DNA of 53,690 bases from an uncultured Clostridia bacterium. Lineage in GTDB: Bacteria; Bacillota; Clostridia; Oscillospirales; Acutalibacteraceae. The stretch's first letter is position 1. Every line of letters starts with the position of its first letter. This document shows positions 43,501-50,351 of the stretch, in pieces. The DNA is taken from positions 1 to 53,690 of the forward strand of contig CAKNOA010000013.1 in the NCBI GenBank assembly GCA_930990065.1, in the 5' to 3' direction. Made by a program: the position numbers and the translations under genes. The notes below the pieces were generated by a model, which ran no database searches, had not been told where the DNA came from, and saw only the letters and a program-made list of their open reading frames with translations.

Positions 43501-43683
43501 GTGCCCGCCCCACAAGTAGGGCTGAGGCATATTTTCCCAGCCGTCCGGTTCCATGGCCTGCTGCAACGTCAGGCGGGTGGAAACCTGTTTCTTTTGCCAC
43601 CCGGTTACGGGGATACTCTTCGGGTAACACCGCTGCTGCAATTCCTGCAGCAGACGGCCGGTCCGTTCAAATAACATTTTCAT
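40543..43683 (-). CDS. GH38 alpha-mannosidase
   Basis: This 1046-residue retaining alpha-mannosidase is full length for the bacterial GH38 family. An N-terminal galactose-binding-like region precedes the catalytic domain, which has GHTHIDVAWLW (241-251; zinc ligands) and the nucleophile Asp356 in WLPDVFGYS. GDGGGGPTRDM and the long C-terminal beta domain also fit. There is no signal peptide, so it acts in the cytoplasm on imported mannosides, perhaps from host N-glycans or yeast mannan. AAAGGAG stands ten bases before the ATG. It has its own promoter downstream of the galT terminator. Confidence 0.93.
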   Translation of the reverse strand: MKMLFERTGRLLQELQQRCYPKSIPVTGWQKKQVSTRLTLQQAMEPDGWENMPQPYLWGGHRARFWFRAQVTLPEEFAGQCVVFQLATGKEGEWDACNPQFAVYVNGERRQGFDVNHRELFLSDCAKGGETYDLTLSAFTGDQNFTLFLRGIVAVLDRETEQYYYDVKVPYEIARLEDPESDAYGKILPALTHSLNLLDLRQRENGDEYRRTLSLAREALQKDLYETACRPQEGPVVMCVGHTHIDVAWLWTLSVTRDKAVRSFSTVLELMRRYPEYTFMSSQPQLYEYVKEDAPEVYEEIQKRVAEGRWEVNGGMWLEADCNLASGESLVRQFLLGKQFFRQEFGKDNDTLWLPDVFGYSAALPQIMQKSGVPYFMTTKISWSEFNKLPYDTFLWEGIDGSRVLTHFVPTRDDVQVDTSHGENDHFTTYNGMINPSQVRGGWKRYQQKDLNHEVLNSFGYGDGGGGPTRDMLEQQRRLQKGLPGCPRTEMTTVSGFFHRLEQAVAGNPDLPVWVGELYLEYHRGTYTSMARNKKYNRRSEFAALDTETFGALASCLAGQDYPAQTLHDQWKVILRNQFHDILPGSSILEVYEESKQEYEKVLHTLHTLMGQSKNALLTKIEAPKGAVAVWNPGPFDRGGVVVCPLQPGQTLQDKNGTPLPAQPGNNGQVLVSVPAVPARGYRVFTPCQANRETSDLVVTPALIENRWFRIRLNEKGQFTSFYDKRAERELLKEGRCGNVLMSYEDKPHNYDAWDLNCYYTEKSWPVDEVSATTVESSGPVQGSLRIERPYLSSAVCQIITVYRDIPRVDIRHEIDWKEAQIFLKLWFPLDLHANEATYEIQYGNVTRPTHRNTSWDYARFEVCCHKWMDVSEDGYGVSFLNDCKYGCSVLGSDVGLSLLKSALYPNPEADKEHHSFTFSVYPHEGSWRQAGTVPQAYDLNDPLLVSMKENEGGFLPGTFSLVRCLQQNVAVEVVKQAEDGNGWIVRLYEFANRRTKASLQFGFPLRQATLCDMQENDLAPLSPDGYTLHVEMRPYAIQTVRVMFA

Positions 43684-43719
43684 GGGGGGACGTCTCCTTT
43701 CGTTCTCCTTCTGGTTTTG

Positions 43720-43748
43720 ATTGTATCATGAAAGGGAACGAGGAACAA
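43720..43748 (-). promoter_or_regulatory. promoter of the GH38 gene
   Basis: Minus-strand TTGTTC and TACAAT are 17 bases apart, and TGA precedes the -10 (extended -10). It lies just after the galT terminator. Confidence 0.6.
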
Positions 43749-43761
43749 GCAGGGGAAAAAG

Positions 43762-43795
43762 AAAAAAGGCCCGGAGGCAATCGCCTTCGGGCCTT
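43762..43795 (-). terminator. intrinsic terminator of the galT operon
   Basis: On the minus strand, AAGGCCCGAAGGC and GCCTCCGGGCCTT pair around a four-base loop and are followed by TTTTC. Confidence 0.85.
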
Positions 43796-43807
43796 CTTGC
43801 GCGTCTC

Positions 43808-45325
43808 TTATTCGTTTACGGCATCGACAAACCGCAGGAAGGCTTTTTTGCCCTCTTGGGTATTTTTGTACACACCGGCGTCTTCCAAAATGTGGGCAAA
43901 GATTTCCGCCACATCCTGGTGGATCAGTTCCCGGGCGCTTTTGGGGGTGAAAGCATCCGGGTGCTTCGCCTTCAGCTGGCAAAACCAATCATAATGGGGT
44001 TTCATGTTATCCTGGGCAAAGATCGCCGCTTCCTCTTCGGGGCAGCACAGGGCTTTTTCCACCTGGGCCAGTTCCGTCTTCAGCCGGGCCGGCAGCACGG
44101 CCAGGCCCATGACTTCGATCAGGCCGATATTTTCCTTTTTGATGTGGTGGTACTGGGCATGGGGATGGAACAGCCCCAGGGGATGTTCGTCCGTGGTGCG
44201 GTTGTTGCGCAGCACCAGGTCCAGTTCATACCGGCCATTGCGCATACGGGCAATGGGGGTAATGGTATTGTGGGGGGTATCGTCGGTAAAGGCCAGAATG
44301 TCGGCCGCTTCGTCGGAATAGCCGCGCCATTTTTTCAGAATCTTGTCGGCCAAATCACACAGCCGGTCGGCGTTGGTGCCCGACAACCGGATGACCGACA
44401 GCGGCCACCGCACAATGCCGGCCTGCACATCGTCAAACCCTTCAAACGTAAGCGGATGCACCACCGGCGCCACCGCCATGGGGAACGTAAACCGGCCGCC
44501 CTGGAAGTGGTCATGGCTGAGAATCGAACCGCCTACGATGGGCAGGTCCGCATTGGACCCCACAAAATAATGGGGGAACTGCCGCACAAAATCCAGCAGG
44601 TGCGCCATGGATTCGCGACTGACCTTCATGGGCGTGTGGCGGGCATTGAGCAGAATGCAGTGCTCGTTATAATACACATAAGGGGAATACTGCAAGAACC
44701 AATCTTCGCCCAGCAGCGTCACGGGAATCAACCGGTGGTTGCCCCGGGCCGCCTGAGAAACCGAACCGATAAACCCTTCGTTTTCCCGGCACAGCGCGCA
44801 TTTTGGATAGCTGCTGCTCTTCTGCAGGCGGGCCGCCGCGATGGCCTTCGGGTCTTTTTCCGGTTTGCTCAGGTTAATGGTGATGATAATTTCGCCATAG
44901 GGGGTCATCCCCGTCCATTTTTCATCTTTGGCCACCCGGTCCACCCGGATATAGTTGGAACTGCGGCTCAGATCATAATAGTAATCGGTGGCCTTTTCCG
45001 GGTCGGTTTCGTACAGTTTGCGGAACTTATGTACCACTTCCGACGGCCGGGGCATCAGGCAGTTCATGATTTCGGTGTCGAACAGATCGCGGTATACCGG
45101 CGAATTATTCTCCACCAGCCCTTTTTCGCAGGCCCAATCCAGCATGGGTTCCAGCACCTGGGCCGGATTTTCCAGCCATTCCTGCGGGGCCTGTTCCGGT
45201 TCATAATCGGTGATATGCAGCAGCGCTACCAGCCGGTTGGCCGCATATACCCGGTCTTCTTCTCCGAGCAGCCCGCGCTGCACGCCGTACTGTACCAATC
45301 TTGCAATCTCACGGTTGATATTCAT
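43808..45325 (-). CDS. galT: UDP-glucose--hexose-1-phosphate uridylyltransferase, type 2
   Basis: This 505-residue enzyme is the long Firmicutes-type GalT of the Leloir pathway, exchanging UMP between UDP-glucose and galactose-1-phosphate. The active-site segment is SILSHDHFQGGRF, and CALCRENEGF with FHPHAQYHH are also conserved in this type. No galK or galE is in the window. It follows the beta-helix acyltransferase-like gene by 14 bases, so the two share a transcript; substrates other than galactose-1-phosphate are possible in such a context. Confidence 0.93.
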   Translation of the reverse strand: MNINREIARLVQYGVQRGLLGEEDRVYAANRLVALLHITDYEPEQAPQEWLENPAQVLEPMLDWACEKGLVENNSPVYRDLFDTEIMNCLMPRPSEVVHKFRKLYETDPEKATDYYYDLSRSSNYIRVDRVAKDEKWTGMTPYGEIIITINLSKPEKDPKAIAAARLQKSSSYPKCALCRENEGFIGSVSQAARGNHRLIPVTLLGEDWFLQYSPYVYYNEHCILLNARHTPMKVSRESMAHLLDFVRQFPHYFVGSNADLPIVGGSILSHDHFQGGRFTFPMAVAPVVHPLTFEGFDDVQAGIVRWPLSVIRLSGTNADRLCDLADKILKKWRGYSDEAADILAFTDDTPHNTITPIARMRNGRYELDLVLRNNRTTDEHPLGLFHPHAQYHHIKKENIGLIEVMGLAVLPARLKTELAQVEKALCCPEEEAAIFAQDNMKPHYDWFCQLKAKHPDAFTPKSARELIHQDVAEIFAHILEDAGVYKNTQEGKKAFLRFVDAVNE

Positions 45326-45339
45326 GTGAAAGTCCCCCT

Positions 45340-46011
45340 TTAAGCATGTTTTTCCACGATTTCCCCAGCGGTTTTATAAATATGGCCGGCAGGCACAACC
45401 CCCCGCACCATGGAAAGCGGATACACCCGGCTGCCCTGCCCGATCACAGAACCGGGATTCAACACGCTGTTGCAGCCGATTTCGGCAAAGTCCCCCAAAA
45501 TGGCGCCGAACTTCCGGCGGCCGGTGTCGATGACTGTCCCCTGGAACCGGATGGTCACATGGGTATTATCCTGTTTGACATTACTGGTAATGGCACCGGC
45601 CCCCATGTGAGAGTGATACCCCAGCACCGAATCACCCACATAGTTATAATGGGGCACCTGTACATGGTCAAATAAAATCACATTTTTCAGTTCCGTGGAG
45701 TTTCCGACGACGCAGTCCGCCCCCACCAGGGCATTGCCCCGTACAAACGCCCCGGGCCGCACCTGGGTACGGGGCCCGATAATGGCCGGACCTTCCAGGT
45801 ATACGTTGGGATACAGCTTTGCCGTGTTGTGTACCCACACGTTTTCTCCTTGTTTTGTATACTCATCCTGGGGCAATTCCTGGCCCAGCGCGATAATCAG
45901 CGCACCGATCTGATCCAGAATCTCCCACGGGTATTCACACTGCGCCAGCGCCGCACCGGCTAAGGAATGGGACAAATCAAAAAGCGACCCATTTTTCAGT
46001 TCTTCACACAT
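45340..46011 (-). CDS. left-handed beta-helix protein, GlmU-C-terminus-like
   Basis: This 223-residue protein consists of an N-terminal helical segment and hexapeptide-repeat turns (LVGADCVVGNS, MGAGAITSN, IGCNSVLNPGSVIGQGSRV), which fold as a left-handed beta-helix. It matches the acetyltransferase half of GlmU-type UDP-GlcNAc pyrophosphorylases without the nucleotidyltransferase domain. It may acetylate a sugar-1-phosphate or nucleotide sugar handled by the adjacent galT. AAGGGGAG precedes the ATG. Exact acceptor unknown. Confidence 0.8.
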   Translation of the reverse strand: MCEELKNGSLFDLSHSLAGAALAQCEYPWEILDQIGALIIALGQELPQDEYTKQGENVWVHNTAKLYPNVYLEGPAIIGPRTQVRPGAFVRGNALVGADCVVGNSTELKNVILFDHVQVPHYNYVGDSVLGYHSHMGAGAITSNVKQDNTHVTIRFQGTVIDTGRRKFGAILGDFAEIGCNSVLNPGSVIGQGSRVYPLSMVRGVVPAGHIYKTAGEIVEKHA

Positions 46012-46048
46012 ACAAGGCTCCCCTTTTCACAAAATCATTTCTGTTTTC

Positions 46049-46077
46049 ATGATAATCCCGTTTGGCAACCCGGTCAA
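46049..46077 (-). promoter_or_regulatory. promoter of the beta-helix/galT operon
   Basis: Minus-strand TTGACC and TATCAT are 17 bases apart, about 40 bases before the ATG at 46011. Confidence 0.6.
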
Positions 46078-46095
46078 TGGGAAAAACCATCACCT

Positions 46096-46518
46096 TTATG
46101 TATTTTTCCCCCCTGCTTCCGGTCCATTGGCTGCCTGGCGCACCGCCCGGTCTTCTTTTTCCAGTTCTTCATACAGCGCCCGCGGTGTCCAGGTACGGTT
46201 GTGGTCCGTAAGCACCGCCTTATGGCGGATCGGTTTCATGTTTTCCTGCCGCATGGTTTCCAGCACTTTTCCGAGCCGGGACGAAGATAGCCCACAAAAA
46301 AGCAGCATGGGTTCCGATAGCGCCGGGCGGTTTTCCCCCCCTTCCGGCCAGCCGGCGGTCAGCCAGCTTTCAATGGGCTGATCTAAACAGCTATTTGGCA
46401 CCACTTGCCAGGTTACATGGCAGCGTGCACATACTTTTTCCAGTTGATCACAAAGTTCCCGGGCATTTTCCGCCGGAAGAAACACCAGCAGCTTTTCTTG
46501 TTGCAGGCGTACTTTCAT
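46096..46518 (-). CDS. DUF3783-like protein
   Basis: This 140-residue protein has a C-terminal stretch KAVLTDHNRTWTPRALYEELEKED that I recognise as the DUF3783 pattern found in many Clostridia. No catalytic motif is evident; the N-terminal half looks alpha/beta, and MLLFCGLSSSRLGKVL may be a structural turn. ATG at 46518 follows AGGAGG; the longer frame has no ribosome site. It is divergent from the PRPP synthetase gene. Function unknown. Confidence 0.75.
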   Translation of the reverse strand: MKVRLQQEKLLVFLPAENARELCDQLEKVCARCHVTWQVVPNSCLDQPIESWLTAGWPEGGENRPALSEPMLLFCGLSSSRLGKVLETMRQENMKPIRHKAVLTDHNRTWTPRALYEELEKEDRAVRQAANGPEAGGKNT

Positions 46519-46551
46519 AGTAGAAACCTCCTTTTTTCGGTTCGTACAACT

Positions 46552-46560
46552 ATTATACCA
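46552..46560 (-). promoter_or_regulatory. extended -10 promoter of the DUF3783 gene
   Basis: Minus-strand TGG-TATAAT is a perfect extended -10; no good -35 lies 16-18 bases upstream. Confidence 0.5.
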
Positions 46561-46678
46561 TGGAAAACGGGAAAAGACAGGCTCTTTCAAAAAACATCCC
46601 CTTTCCGCCGTGATTCTCAGTCAAGATGCCAAACTGGGCGGAATTTGTAAGTTTTTTGTGGTAAGGCGAAATTCCCTG

Positions 46679-46687
46679 TGTTATAAT
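46679..46687 (+). promoter_or_regulatory. extended -10 promoter of the PRPP synthetase gene
   Basis: TGT-TATAAT is an extended -10 with perfect hexamer, without a clear -35. With the minus-strand promoter at 46552 it makes a divergent pair of the same unusual type. Confidence 0.5.
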
Positions 46688-46759
46688 AAATTTGAAAAAA
46701 ACGGACAAAGCCCTTTGGGAAAAGGGCGCAAATCTTCAGGAGAAGGGTGTTTAGCAAAC

Positions 46760-47911
46760 ATGGGAACGAGAGAATCGCAACTGTTTTTCCGCCAGAATGG
46801 CACAGCTCCCCTGGGTATTATCGCGACGGAAGGCGCGAAAGAACTGGCCGGCCGCATTGATGCTTACCTGGTCAAATGGGCCAAAGAAGCCGGCATCGAA
46901 AAAGACACGTTCATTATCGAATCGGAATGCCCCCGTTTTTCTTCCGGTGACGCCAAAGGGCTGATCAAATCCACTGTGCGTGGCATGGATTTGTATTTTG
47001 TCATTGACGTGGGCAACTACAGCATCAAGTACAACCTCTTCGGGCAGGCGAACTCCATGTCCCCCGACGATCACTTTCAGGATCTGCTTCGTCTGATCCA
47101 GGCTGCCGGCGGGAAAGCGCACCGGCTCAATGTCATTATGCCCATGCTGTATGGCGGCCGCCAGCACCGCCGCGCTTACCGGGAATCCCTGGACTGCGCG
47201 TTCATGCTGCAGACCCTGCGGGATGTGGGGGTAAGCAACCTGATTACGTTTGACGCGCACGATCCCCGGGTGATGAATGCCGTGCCGCTGATGGGCTTTG
47301 ACAATGTTATGCCCACGTACCAGGCACTGAAATCCCTGTTCCGCCATGTGCCGGATCTGAAAGTGGATCGCGATCACTTTATGATCATCAGCCCCGACGA
47401 AGGCGCCCTGAACCGGAATATGTACTACGCTTCCGTTTTGCGGGTTGATTTGGGCATGTTCTATAAGCGTCGCGACTATTCCCGCATTGTGAATGGCCAC
47501 AACCCCATTGTTGCCCATGAATATCTGGGCTCTTCCGTGGATGGCATGGATATCTTCATCGCTGACGACATTATTTCGTCCGGTGAATCCATGCTGGATA
47601 TCGCCGTCAAGCTCAAAGAAAAAGGCGCCAAGCGCATCTTCGGTTATGCTACCTACGCTATCTTTACCAATGGCCTGGAAACCTACGACAAAGCGTATGA
47701 ACAGGGCATGATCGACGGCGTGCTGGGCAGCAACCTGACGTACCGCACGGAAGAACTGAAGAACCGTGAATGGTTCTTCGAAGTGGATGTTTCCAAATAT
47801 GCCGCCTATCTGGTAGCCGGTATGAACCACGACATGTCGTTCTCCAGCGTGCTCGATCCCCACGAAAAGATTGCCGCTCTGCTGAAAAAACGCGAACAGG
47901 GTTTGATTTAA
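46760..47911 (+). CDS. prs: ribose-phosphate pyrophosphokinase, divergent clostridial type
   Basis: This 383-residue enzyme should make PRPP from ribose-5-phosphate and ATP. The PRPP-binding loop is present as FIADDIISSGESMLD (near residue 275), and NVIMPMLYGGRQHRR and ITFDAHDPRVMNAVP stand where classical Prs has its ATP-side and DLHAxQIQ segments. It is some 70 residues longer than E. coli Prs, with an N-terminal extension and a C-terminal tail. ATG at 46760 is chosen because AGGAGAAGGG lies upstream; the longer frame overlaps the promoter. A terminator follows closely, so it is monocistronic. Confidence 0.82.
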   Translation: MGTRESQLFFRQNGTAPLGIIATEGAKELAGRIDAYLVKWAKEAGIEKDTFIIESECPRFSSGDAKGLIKSTVRGMDLYFVIDVGNYSIKYNLFGQANSMSPDDHFQDLLRLIQAAGGKAHRLNVIMPMLYGGRQHRRAYRESLDCAFMLQTLRDVGVSNLITFDAHDPRVMNAVPLMGFDNVMPTYQALKSLFRHVPDLKVDRDHFMIISPDEGALNRNMYYASVLRVDLGMFYKRRDYSRIVNGHNPIVAHEYLGSSVDGMDIFIADDIISSGESMLDIAVKLKEKGAKRIFGYATYAIFTNGLETYDKAYEQGMIDGVLGSNLTYRTEELKNREWFFEVDVSKYAAYLVAGMNHDMSFSSVLDPHEKIAALLKKREQGLI

Positions 47912-47934
47912 ACCGCATCTACTCATCAACATGG

Positions 47935-47963
47935 AAAACCGCCTGAAATCAGGCGGTTTTTTT
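47935..47963 (+). terminator. intrinsic terminator of prs
   Basis: AAAACCGCCTGA and TCAGGCGGTTTT form a perfect stem with a two- to four-base loop, followed by further T. Confidence 0.9.
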
Positions 47964-47978
47964 CATGCTTTCTTCTGC

Positions 47979-48007
47979 TTGCAGCCGGACTTTTTTTCAT
48001 GTACAAT
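47979..48007 (+). promoter_or_regulatory. promoter of the GH43/ThuA genes
   Basis: TTGCAG and TACAAT are separated by 17 bases, 30 bases before the chosen GH43 start. Confidence 0.65.
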
Positions 48008-48036
48008 GATTTTACATAGAAAGGAGGCATGTGGTT

Positions 48037-49641
48037 ATGTCGGAACGACCTGCCATCATACAAAACCCCATTCTGCCTGGTTTTAATCCGGACCCGTCCC
48101 TTTTGCGGGTGGGGGATGATTATTACCTGGCCACATCCACGTTCGAGTGGTTCCCCGGGGTACAGATTCACCATTCCCGCGATTTGGTTCACTGGGAACT
48201 GGTCGCGCACCCGCTGCAGCGGCTGTCCCAACTAGACATGCGGGGCGAAACCCCGTCCTGCGGCATTTGGGCGCCGTGCCTATCGTATTGTGACGGCACA
48301 TTTTATCTGATTTATACCGACGTCAAAAACAGCCGCGGTCTGATGAACGATACCCCCAACTTTCTGGTGACGGCCCCTGCCATTACCGGCCCGTGGTCGG
48401 AACCGATTTTCCTCAATGCCAGTGGGTTTGACCCCTCCCTGTTCCACGATCGGGACGGGCGCAAGTGGCTTATCAACATGCTGCACGATTACCGGCCCTA
48501 TAAAAACTCGTTTTCCGGGATCGTACTGCAGGAGTATAGCGAACAGGAACAACAGCTAATCGGCCAACGCCGGGTTATTTTCGGCGGCACCTCTATGGGC
48601 TGTACCGAAGGCCCTCACCTGTACCGGCACGGGGAATACTACTACCTGATGTGCGCCGAAGGCGGCACGGGATACGCCCACGGGGTCACGGTCGCGCGCA
48701 GCCGCACCTTATTCGGCCCCTATGAGCCCGACCCCAACGGGCCTATGCTTTCGTCCCGCCACATGCCGTGGGCGATGCTGCAAAAGGCCGGCCACGCCAG
48801 TTTGGTGGAAGGCGCTAACGGGCACTGGTATCTTGCGCACCTGTGCGCGCGCCCGGTAGGGGACAAGCGCCGCTGTATCTTAGGCCGGGAAACCGCCCTA
48901 CAAGAGGTGTATTTTACCGATGACGGCTGGCTGCGCATGAAAAACGGCACCGATTATCCCGCCGAAAAACTGGCGCTGCCTATCGGTGGGGACAGTACCC
49001 CTACCGGCCGGAACCTGCTCGAAGATTTCGACGGCCCGTTCATCAGCTCACACCTGCAATCCCTGCGGGAACCGCTGGGCAGCCGGGCCGATTTGACCGC
49101 ACGCCCCGGTTGGCTGCGGCTGCGTGGCGGACAATCCCTGTTTTCGCACTATGGTGTCAGCCTGCTGGCCCACCGGCAGCAGAGCTTTTATTGCCAGGCG
49201 GAAACAAGGCTGTCGTTTGCCCCCGACCACTTCCAGCATTTGGCGGGTCTTACCTATTTTTATGACGAACTAAATCATATTTCCCTGGCCGTTACCCGGC
49301 ACGAAACACTGGGCCGGGTCCTGACCATGATCCGCACCCGCCAAGGGGAAAGCGATCTGCCTCTGGGGGCGGGAATCCCTCTGCCGGAAGAAGGCGACGT
49401 GCGCCTGCAGGTGTGCACCCGCAAAGAGACGGCCCATTTCTTCTATGCCGTACGGCCGGGCCCTCTGACGGCCATTGGACCGGAGCTGGATGCGACCCTG
49501 CTATCCGATGACGCCTATGAAGAGATCGGGCAAATGCGCTTTACCGGCGCCTTTTTGGGTATTTTCTGCATCGATTTGGACCGTTACGAAAAAGCGGCGG
49601 ATTTTGCTTATTTTTCGTATTCCGAAACGGAGGGACTGTAA
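48037..49641 (+). CDS. GH43 glycoside hydrolase (beta-xylosidase/arabinofuranosidase type)
   Basis: This 534-residue protein has a five-bladed propeller with the GH43 acids visible: general base Asp in GFNPDPS, pKa-modulating Asp in GFDPSLF, general acid Glu in CTEGPHLY. A C-terminal beta-sandwich of about 200 residues follows, as in GH43 xylosidases. There is no signal peptide, so it works on imported oligosaccharides such as xylo-oligosaccharides. ATG at 48037 is preferred to GTG at 48031 since AAGGAGG is nine bases before it. Its end overlaps the ThuA gene by one base (TAATG). Confidence 0.88.
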   Translation: MSERPAIIQNPILPGFNPDPSLLRVGDDYYLATSTFEWFPGVQIHHSRDLVHWELVAHPLQRLSQLDMRGETPSCGIWAPCLSYCDGTFYLIYTDVKNSRGLMNDTPNFLVTAPAITGPWSEPIFLNASGFDPSLFHDRDGRKWLINMLHDYRPYKNSFSGIVLQEYSEQEQQLIGQRRVIFGGTSMGCTEGPHLYRHGEYYYLMCAEGGTGYAHGVTVARSRTLFGPYEPDPNGPMLSSRHMPWAMLQKAGHASLVEGANGHWYLAHLCARPVGDKRRCILGRETALQEVYFTDDGWLRMKNGTDYPAEKLALPIGGDSTPTGRNLLEDFDGPFISSHLQSLREPLGSRADLTARPGWLRLRGGQSLFSHYGVSLLAHRQQSFYCQAETRLSFAPDHFQHLAGLTYFYDELNHISLAVTRHETLGRVLTMIRTRQGESDLPLGAGIPLPEEGDVRLQVCTRKETAHFFYAVRPGPLTAIGPELDATLLSDDAYEEIGQMRFTGAFLGIFCIDLDRYEKAADFAYFSYSETEGL

Positions 49642-50291
49642 TGCGCATTTTGGTCATTGGCGGCGACTACTGGCATCCGCTGGAAGTGGTGCGCCGCGGG
49701 CTGTCCGGCCTGCCGGGAGTAGAATTTGACTTTGTGGAAGACGCCAAGGATATTCTCACCCCGGCTATGCTGCGGGAATACCCACTCATTTTGCTTGCAA
49801 AAGGCGATACTTTGACCTCTGCGAACCAGAGTCCCTGGTTTGAAGACGGTGTTACCCAGGTGCAGCCATCCGACTTTGCCGAGTATGTGCAGCAGGGCGG
49901 CGCTATCTTGAGCGTGCACGCCGGAAACTGTTTCCGGCAGGAAAAGACACCGGCTATGACGGAATTACTGGGCAATTCCTTTTTGGGGCATCCCCGTCAA
50001 TGCCCGATTACCATGCTGCCCCAGGGGGACCACCCCATTACCCAGGGGATCATGCCGTTTACTTTGCAGGATGAACATTATAACCTGCGCTTATTGTGTG
50101 ACGACGCCCAGGTTTTCCTCACGACCCACAGCGATGCCTGTTCCGACCAAGTGGGTGGCTACACCCGTCAAATCGGAAAAGGGCGGCTATGTGTCCTGAC
50201 GCCCGGGCACAACGGCGCCATATGGGCCCACCCCATGTTCCGGCAGTTACTTACCCAGGCTATCGCATGGTGTACCCATGCCGATGAATAA
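49641..50291 (+). CDS. ThuA-like protein (glutamine-amidotransferase-like fold)
   Basis: This 216-residue protein belongs to the ThuA family, first linked to trehalose use in rhizobia, with a class I amidotransferase-like fold. Typical segments are GGGAILSVHAGN, the HPITQGI turn and GKGRLCVLTPGHN near the C-terminus. The classical catalytic Cys is absent (His occupies the SVHAGN turn), as usual in the family, and its chemistry is not well known. Coupling with GH43 suggests a role in xyloside or related sugar use. Confidence 0.82.
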   Translation: MRILVIGGDYWHPLEVVRRGLSGLPGVEFDFVEDAKDILTPAMLREYPLILLAKGDTLTSANQSPWFEDGVTQVQPSDFAEYVQQGGAILSVHAGNCFRQEKTPAMTELLGNSFLGHPRQCPITMLPQGDHPITQGIMPFTLQDEHYNLRLLCDDAQVFLTTHSDACSDQVGGYTRQIGKGRLCVLTPGHNGAIWAHPMFRQLLTQAIAWCTHADE

Positions 50292-50301
50292 CCCAAAGTA
50301 C

Positions 50302-50342
50302 AAAAGCCCGCCGTCTCCCAGGAGACGGCGGGCTCTTTTTTT
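50302..50342. terminator. bidirectional terminator between ThuA and pflB
   Basis: Fourteen-base arms AGCCCGCCGTCTCC and GGAGACGGCGGGCT pair around a two-base loop. Seven or more T follow on the plus strand and four T on the minus strand, so it mainly serves the GH43/ThuA transcript. Confidence 0.88.
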
Positions 50343-50351
50343 GTATTTTTC

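Noticed and set aside
43721-45343. 540-codon open frame on the plus strand opposite galT
   Set aside because: It is a shadow of galT third-position GC. The translation is low-complexity-like, matches no family, and galT has all its motifs and a ribosome site.
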